From the NCBI GenBank assembly GCA_963662175.1, contig OY759216.1:53895087-53959086 (forward strand): DNA of 64,000 bases, in the 5' to 3' direction. This DNA is from Aradus depressus (Eukaryota > Arthropoda > Insecta > Hemiptera > Aradidae). The translations under genes and the position numbers were made by a program. This document shows positions 56,237 through 64,000 of the stretch, piece after piece; positions within the stretch are counted from its first letter, which is position 1, and each line of letters starts with the position of its first letter. The notes beneath the pieces were generated by a model, which worked only from the letters and a program-made list of their open reading frames with translations, was not told the origin of the DNA and searched no databases.

Positions 56237-56370
56237 TACGGGGAATTCTGAATCCTCATACTAAATTTCATGTCCATATATTCAGCTTAATAGTTGTCGT
56301 CTTTATGGGGCTATGAATTTACAATTGAGATTTCATTTCAATACATTCGTTACAACCAGGAACCCACGAA
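56237..56370 (+). mobile_element. Family A internal modules
   Basis: 'ggaattctgaatcctcatac', 'tttcatgtccatatattcag', 'tagttgtcgtctttatgggg', 'caatacattcgttacaacca'. Confidence 0.65.
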
Positions 56371-57237
56371 TCCACACAAACTATTTATTGATAACAATAA
56401 GATATCAACAATTAATTCATTTTTGTGTATGTGGACTTTTCGAATCCAGATACTCGTACATTGACGCAGACACATAATTTTATATTCATTTTTTTTAGAG
56501 ACCAGATGAGGGAGGCAACAAAACAATCAAATTGCTGTGAGAACTCAAAATGCAATTTTAGACCAAATACATAATTTTTAAGAAAGGCGGAAATATTGTG
56601 GAAACTTATAATAAATACATAATACAATATTCCTTTTTAGTATAGTCTATTCCACAAAAATTGTATAAACACAACATCGTGAGGTTTAGTTATAAACTGA
56701 GACAATTTTACTGAATTTGAATCATTATAATAAATGAGGTAAGGGAGGGGTTGGAATTTCAACTTGGAAATCCTGGAGGTTGTGGAACTTGTTTCGTACA
56801 TTCATCCCTTTCTCATTAACAGCAGTAAAACTGAAATAAAATATAAAATTATTTAATTCTAAGAAGATAAACTAATTAATGTGATGATGAGGTTTGAAAA
56901 GATGTTTGTGCGTTTAACAAAATGATTACTGATAACATGTGAATATTATTACAATTAAAGACACAAGATTTTCCTATATCTTCAAAATAACTAAATGAAT
57001 AAGAACAATAATATAAATTGAAAATATAACAAAATAAAGCAAATTACAAAAAATAGGTATATTGAAAATAAATTTGGTCGTTCATACAAATATTATTTTT
57101 ACTGGCTTTATCCATAGAAGTACTTGATGCCTTCAATTGGGTCAAAAGTGTGGGTGTGGGTGGCTATTGTCGATAATGTGGGTCGCGAAAGTGGAATGTT
57201 TGTTTTATTTATGAATACATAACTTCCCTTTACTAGT
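56371..57237. other. Non-coding AT-rich stretch
   Basis: No supportable feature. Confidence 0.45.
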
Positions 57238-57470
57238 AGGGTAAATAGGCCGATCCTGGCGCAGGGGGAGGTTGTAACCATGTGTGGTTACCTGAACCCA
57301 TCATCGTTAACCATCCAAACCACCTCATCCAGCCTTAACCTTCTCGCCCTTCGCTAAGTTGGTGGGGGGTGATTAAGAATAGGTTTGGGTAACATAACCT
57401 GACACGGATAACCACTCGGGGAAGTTGCGTCCCCTGCGCCAGGGCCGACCTATTTACCCTATTCACGCAT
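57238..57470. mobile_element. Palindromic MITE, 233 bp
   Basis: Left arm 'agggtaaataggccgatcct' with 'ggcgcaggggga' and right arm 'tcccctgcgccagggccgac' with 'ctatttaccct' are inverted repeats. Further in, 'gtgtggttacctgaacc' on the left opposes 'taacctgacacggataac' on the right. No coding. Confidence 0.82.
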
Positions 57471-58925
57471 GCGCAGTAAGGCTGTCGTTTCTCCTTCACC
57501 ATTTATCAGACTTGAGAAAAATTAATGAGGAATCATTTTTTTTAGTTTGGTCTTAATTGATTATGTTGACAATATCTGTGTGCAACAGCCGCCAGCATGA
57601 AAAGTGTAGTTATATAATTAAAAACAATATTCTAATTATTATTGAATATGTACTATAGAATATAAGAACAGACTTTAATAGGTAGCCATCTTGTAATTCA
57701 CCAAGACAATGAGGGGAAAGTTTTAGTGGACTCATGAACCATTGTAAGGAACCTTCTTTTATTGAAATTTTTTCGAAACTATCCTTCTCTATAACAACTT
57801 AAATGTCACAACATTGACGAAATAAGATTTTTCAATCTACGTAAATAAAGCTAAGTGTATGTGAGTTATGGCACCGTTAGACGAATTCATGACATTTCAT
57901 TGACCTATTGTTTTTAAGGCTCTGGGCCAAGGAATGTTAAGTATTTTATGGCGGGCTCCTAACCATGAATTATGGTGTATATTCTAATAGATTTCAAATT
58001 GCAAGGACTTATACCACGCAATTTTGAATTTAAAAAAACAATGGAGTTTTTCGATATTAGAGCATTATTTCAAAAACAAAAAATTGTTAACTTACCTCTC
58101 ATTACAACTATATTTGTTCACAGGACATTAATTAAAGTGGTGTTATATTATGCTTTCGTATCAAAGTACTGGCAGTGTACAGAGCATCTCACGTCCGTTA
58201 TTGACTGAAAATTATATATTGTGCGATTTTTCCCCAGTATTTTTCAGAATTTAACTTAGTTTTTGCCGCGTAAAACACATTAGACAGATATTACGGGGGT
58301 TTCAACAAATTTAAAAAAATGCAGATTTCAATGAAAACAATTTTTTGCCACAATGTTTTACAATATGATTTATACGTTGATAAATATATTTTTATTATTT
58401 TATTTACCGCCATTTTGGTCGTTTTTTAACAGCAAGAAAACTCTCCATGACTGAAGCTACAAATAGAATATGAAGCTCACACAACCTGCTCAAGTCAAGT
58501 CACGTTACTTTCTTTCGGGACTTGTCCTCAGAACAATAATATCAAGTACCACGGACTGACAATCGACCAATGACTGACCTGGTACCCACATACTGGGTAG
58601 GAGCGACTAAACTACTCAAAACATTCAACTCTAACGAACAGAACTCCCCATCCAATAGAAGGTTGTCATGACCAGCAACCAACCAAAGACCCCTCCGGAG
58701 CACCGATATAGGTACGTCAGTGCAGACTTTGTATATTGCTCTCATATAACCATTTCAATTACTTATTACTAACGCAAGAAGCTGTACATTTAAACAGTAC
58801 ACACCAGAAAAACAGACAAGGAATCAACGACCCCAACACACTCGTACAGACTCTATGAACAGTACACATCTCCTGGCGGTTCAGCCTCATAGAAGACTGA
58901 GAAAGAGTTGGATGAAATTTGCACT
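57471..58925. other. Non-coding stretch, nothing recognised
   Basis: The 78-codon frame at 57972-58208 has unremarkable composition and no known family. 58490-58750 is moderately GC-rich with a 67-codon minus frame, not recognised. Confidence 0.4.
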
Positions 58926-59025
58926 GGTGGTGATCTCTGCCTGCCAGTTAGGTGGAGATGTCTGCCTGCCAGTTAGGTGGTGATCTCTGCCTGCCAGTTA
59001 GGTGGTGATGTCTGCCTGTCAGTGT
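58926..59025 (+). repeat. 25-bp tandem repeat, 4 units
   Basis: 'ctgcctgccagttaggtgg' at 58937, 58962 and 58987, plus a last diverged unit: exact 25-bp spacing, with alternating 'tgatctct' and 'agatgtct' leaders. Confidence 0.92.
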
Positions 59026-60619
59026 CATCAGGATGTGCCATTAGGTACACCTCGCGCAATTAGTATATTACATCTGCTGGTAGTTCACTCCAACACTGCT
59101 ATAGATAGAGGGCACTAGAGGTAGCACCTTATTGTGCTCAAGATGGCGGCTTTCAGCTATACAGAGACTTATCCCCTTCCCAAGTATAAATATAAAATAC
59201 TTTTATAATAATCATCATAAATTTCGAAATGACGATTCAAAATAACATTTCTCTTTTATTTCGAAATTATTACCTATTATAAATTAAGCCAACCAAACAT
59301 AGGAAGCATATAAAGTAATCTTTAATTTTACAGAAATATTTATTTCAAAACCTCTCAAACAAACTACAACGGATGATCACCATTAAGAGGTTTTTCGATT
59401 TACATTTTAAATACGAGTGTAAGGTGCTCAAGAAGTTTGCAAACTGAAACCGATTCCCAACATAACTTCACCGAAGGAAATCATACGGCTTAGTGTCTAC
59501 ATTTTTTTATTTACTTGTACATATGCCCCCAACAGGTTAATGCCCAATTACTGTAGTTCAAATACAAAAAAAAAAAAAAATAATTTACAATTACTAGCCC
59601 CACCCTATCCAAATATTTAATCATAATCCTCATCACAAAGTCTTTTCTTGAATAAGCATATACAAATATTGCCTATATGCGCTAAAGTAAATAAATATAA
59701 ATAAATGAATAAATTCTATAAATAATTAACATAAAATAAAGTTATAAAAACTTTAAAAATTAACACAACTTAATTTTTTAAACATATAAATTCAAGAAGT
59801 AAATTAATAAATTAAATAACACTGTCCAAGAAATAGAAAATAGAAAAAACTTCTCAAAAATTAACAACATAAAATTGGGTTGATGGGGTTCCCTACAGGC
59901 AGCACTGAGTGCCTTTCTTCCTTTCCAACTTTGTAAAAATAAAATAATTCAATAATTACCGACTTCCTCCTAATCGTATTAACGAGGCCGAGTAGGCCTC
60001 ATGTCCTGTGCTTTGAACGTTTTGGAAGAATTCAGAGACACCCCTCCTCAAATGTTCCCCCACTCTAGTCCTAAGTTTCTTGTATCTCCAAGATAAAAAC
60101 AGTTACAATTTTTACAATTAATTTTATACTAGTCGGACCACTTCTTCGCCTCCCTGGGGGCGGTAAAGTTACTGCACGTGGCAGAGGGTTTCGATCGGGT
60201 TTAGCACCCTGGTCTCCTCGCCTCGTTCCCCATGCCATATCCTCAAGCCTTCTCTATCCGATCACTTCTTGTCAATATTATATAATAACGAATGACTAGA
60301 ATTACTATTAAATGATTAATGGTTTAGTGAGAACGAATTATATACATAAGAGCCCAATTCTTTCAGGAAAAATCTAATTCTAGAAATGCACTTAAGTCAT
60401 TCCATTCTCTCATAATTTTTTGAGCAGGACTTCTGAGATTGGTTCTTGTAAACTGATTATAACTCTCACTGGCCAAACTATTCACTCTAAAATCCAGTTT
60501 AGAAAGAACAGAAGGATCATGGATGCACTTTACTTTAAGGACGCCTATCTGCTAAAGTGTACCCCTAAAATCTGACGAGAGTTTGAATAATTTACCTACA
60601 AGCAATTCCGAATTTTTAT
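59026..60619. other. Non-coding stretch, nothing recognised
   Basis: Very AT-rich from 59160 to 59870, with poly(A) at 59565-59580. GC-richer around 60120-60250 but with no recognised product. Confidence 0.45.
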
Positions 60620-60880
60620 GAAGTATAGAGAAAGTTAAGTTAATCTCTCAAAAATTCAATGTAGAATTTTCATTGAAATTTCATGTTTTACGACCCCATG
60701 ATTCCAAAAATAAAACAAAAAATTTATTTGTGAACACGATAACTCCCCGAATATATATCGACACGAAATTTGATATGAGTAATCATAACCCCCCTATAAG
60801 AACGATACATCAATTGTCAGCCGGCTCGGCCAAAGGGAAGTTAGCGCGAGGTGGGGGCGGGAAGACGACGACACACCCCT
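60620..60880 (-). mobile_element. Family A copy, 3' part
   Basis: 'gaaagttaagttaatctctc', 'tgaaatttcatgttttacga', 'gtgaacacgataactccccg', 'tatcgacacgaaatttgata', 'caattgtcagccggctcggc'. Confidence 0.75.
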
Positions 60881-61611
60881 GCAAAAATCCTGAATTAATT
60901 TTTTTAAATAATAAAAGAAAAGTCTGGTCTTTGATGTTTTAATTAAAAGTCAATTTACATTTTTGTTCGTTCATTAATTATTTTTTACTGAAAAATTGGT
61001 GGGGAGGGGGGAAGAAGGCGCTTGGCTCAAACTCCAAATCTCTAGCTGTTATAGAGGCCGAGATCTCTTCACAGGGGCTCTGATGAAAACTGAAGATCCT
61101 GGAAACGGCATACCCGATTTCCCCCAAACATGGCCAAGAACCATCTCGCAAATACCAGCTTTTGAAACGAAAAAACCACTCTGAAATCGGTTAAGCCGTC
61201 TTGGAGCTATTATGCCACAGACACACACTCACACTTTTTGCTTTTGCTTGAAAATCATAAAAGAATTAAACAAAAATATATATGAGACAAGTTACTGCAG
61301 TTTAATGAAGTGAACTTTGAGAGTTAAGTTATAAAGCACCTTCCAAGCTGCCAGCAGCTTCCTGAAAGCCCCTTCTGAATTAGAATTTTACAGGTTGTGA
61401 AGCCGATTTTGCAAATACATAATAAAAAAAAAAATAATAACCGACTCAAAAAGGAAATGTCCATTGAAAAGAACAACAAATTTCATCATCGTAAATCTGT
61501 TAAATGGTGGGTGTAACAGAGAAATATCTACCTGAGGTTGTAAATTTCTAACGACTCTAGTCTGGGGGAGATCTAATGAGTGAATGTTTATTTAAAGCAA
61601 TGGGAATAAAA
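60881..61611. other. Non-coding stretch, nothing recognised
   Basis: No gene; 'aaatcggttaagccgtcttg' at 61177-61196 with 'cacagacacacact' may be a decayed dispersed repeat. Confidence 0.4.
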
Positions 61612-61940
61612 ATTCGTCGATGGATCAGCGGCTATATACATCCCCATCATGAATTGATCATTTACGTTTTCGCTCTCCCTTCAAAGCCGATCGATCATTT
61701 GTCCTAAAACTCAATATTTGATTTACCTAGTCCTCCTGTGCCCTTTGGCCTGTTAGGGGTTTTGTATGCGCATATAAAATTTCGTCTCGATACATTCTTT
61801 CTAAAGGGACATACACCCACTGCATTTTTTTATTTTTGGGATCAGGGGCTCGAAAAATATGAATTTCAAGTGAAAACTGAACAACGAATTTCTGACTGAT
61901 TACATAACCTCCCTTATACATCGTATAGCTGAGGAAGAGT
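61612..61940 (+). mobile_element. Family A copy, start and end with few modules
   Basis: 'gtcgatggatcagcggctat', 'acatccccatcatgaattga', 'aaaatttcgtctcgatacat', 'aactgaacaacgaatttctg', 'acataacctcccttatacat', ending 'gctgaggaagag'. Confidence 0.75.
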
Positions 61941-62217
61941 AAGAAAGACCGAAAGTGGCTTGGCTTTCAGATTTCTCATGTTTTCCTATTTTACACAAAA
62001 TTAACATGTTTCTAACTTCTTGAGAAGTTTTACTTTTCTCATTCCTATTTGCCTGCCCCTCAGGCCGATGGAACATATTTTGTTTTATTATGAAGAAATG
62101 GAGTGATTTATTGGAGCATTGAGAATGAGCTGACGATGAGCAGAAAGAAACCCAACATTTCATTCATCCTTTTACCAAAGATGTCTTCCTCTCCCACTCC
62201 TTCTACACTAGGTACGT

Positions 62218-62248
<31 letters not shown>

Positions 62249-62251
62249 AGT
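61941..62251. other. Non-coding stretch with (TA)n at its end
   Basis: Poly(A) at 62220-62230 followed by a short (TA)n run at 62230-62248 beside the inverted copy of the motif array. Confidence 0.5.

Positions 62252-64000
<1,749 letters not shown>

Overview
This is an AT-rich animal nuclear-genome window, almost certainly from an insect. The one confident gene is the minus-strand DNA-binding exon of the nuclear receptor FTZ-F1 (NR5 class) at 23244-23793. It opens with the MLLEM start typical of the insect beta isoform and carries both C4 zinc fingers. The dominant short repeats are tRNA-derived SINEs, and some of them end in (CCTAA)n, the complement of the insect telomere unit TTAGG. The repeat landscape would suit a hemipteran such as a planthopper or leafhopper, but I cannot confirm the species.

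Layout. 1-1047 is a minus-oriented copy of a dispersed repeat (here 'family A') in which a 143-bp module has expanded into a tandem array. 1.2-20 kb is repeat-rich non-coding DNA with family A fragments, two tRNA-derived SINE families (SINE1, SINE2), tandem arrays of 92, 27 and about 88 bp, and a LINE-like 3' end near 17 kb. 20-24.1 kb holds the FTZ-F1 exon, its GC-rich 5' flank and the start of a long downstream intron. Because the gene runs right to left, later exons should lie at lower coordinates, but none was recognised, so that intron probably exceeds 23 kb. 24-44 kb is intergenic or upstream-intron sequence with more SINEs, family A copies, small palindromic elements and a ~600-bp repeat present twice in direct orientation (34437 and 40471). 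44.3-45.9 kb is a nested structure: a palindromic element interrupted by a SINE1 and by a hAT-type element with a perfect 8-bp target duplication. 46-64 kb holds further repeats, a broken mariner (52.5-53.3 kb), a possible small Cys-rich ORF (49970-50084), a palindromic MITE (57.2 kb) and a motif array ending in ~310 bp of (TA)n.

No operons, bacterial genes, CRISPR arrays, rRNA genes or stand-alone tRNA genes are seen. Almost all ORFs of 60-110 codons are chance frames or repeat translations. Functionally the window is one exon of a developmental transcription factor embedded in transposon-rich non-coding DNA. The most unusual content is family A (inverted terminal motifs, variable numbers of internal modules, and a satellite made from those modules) and the telomere-like SINE tails.
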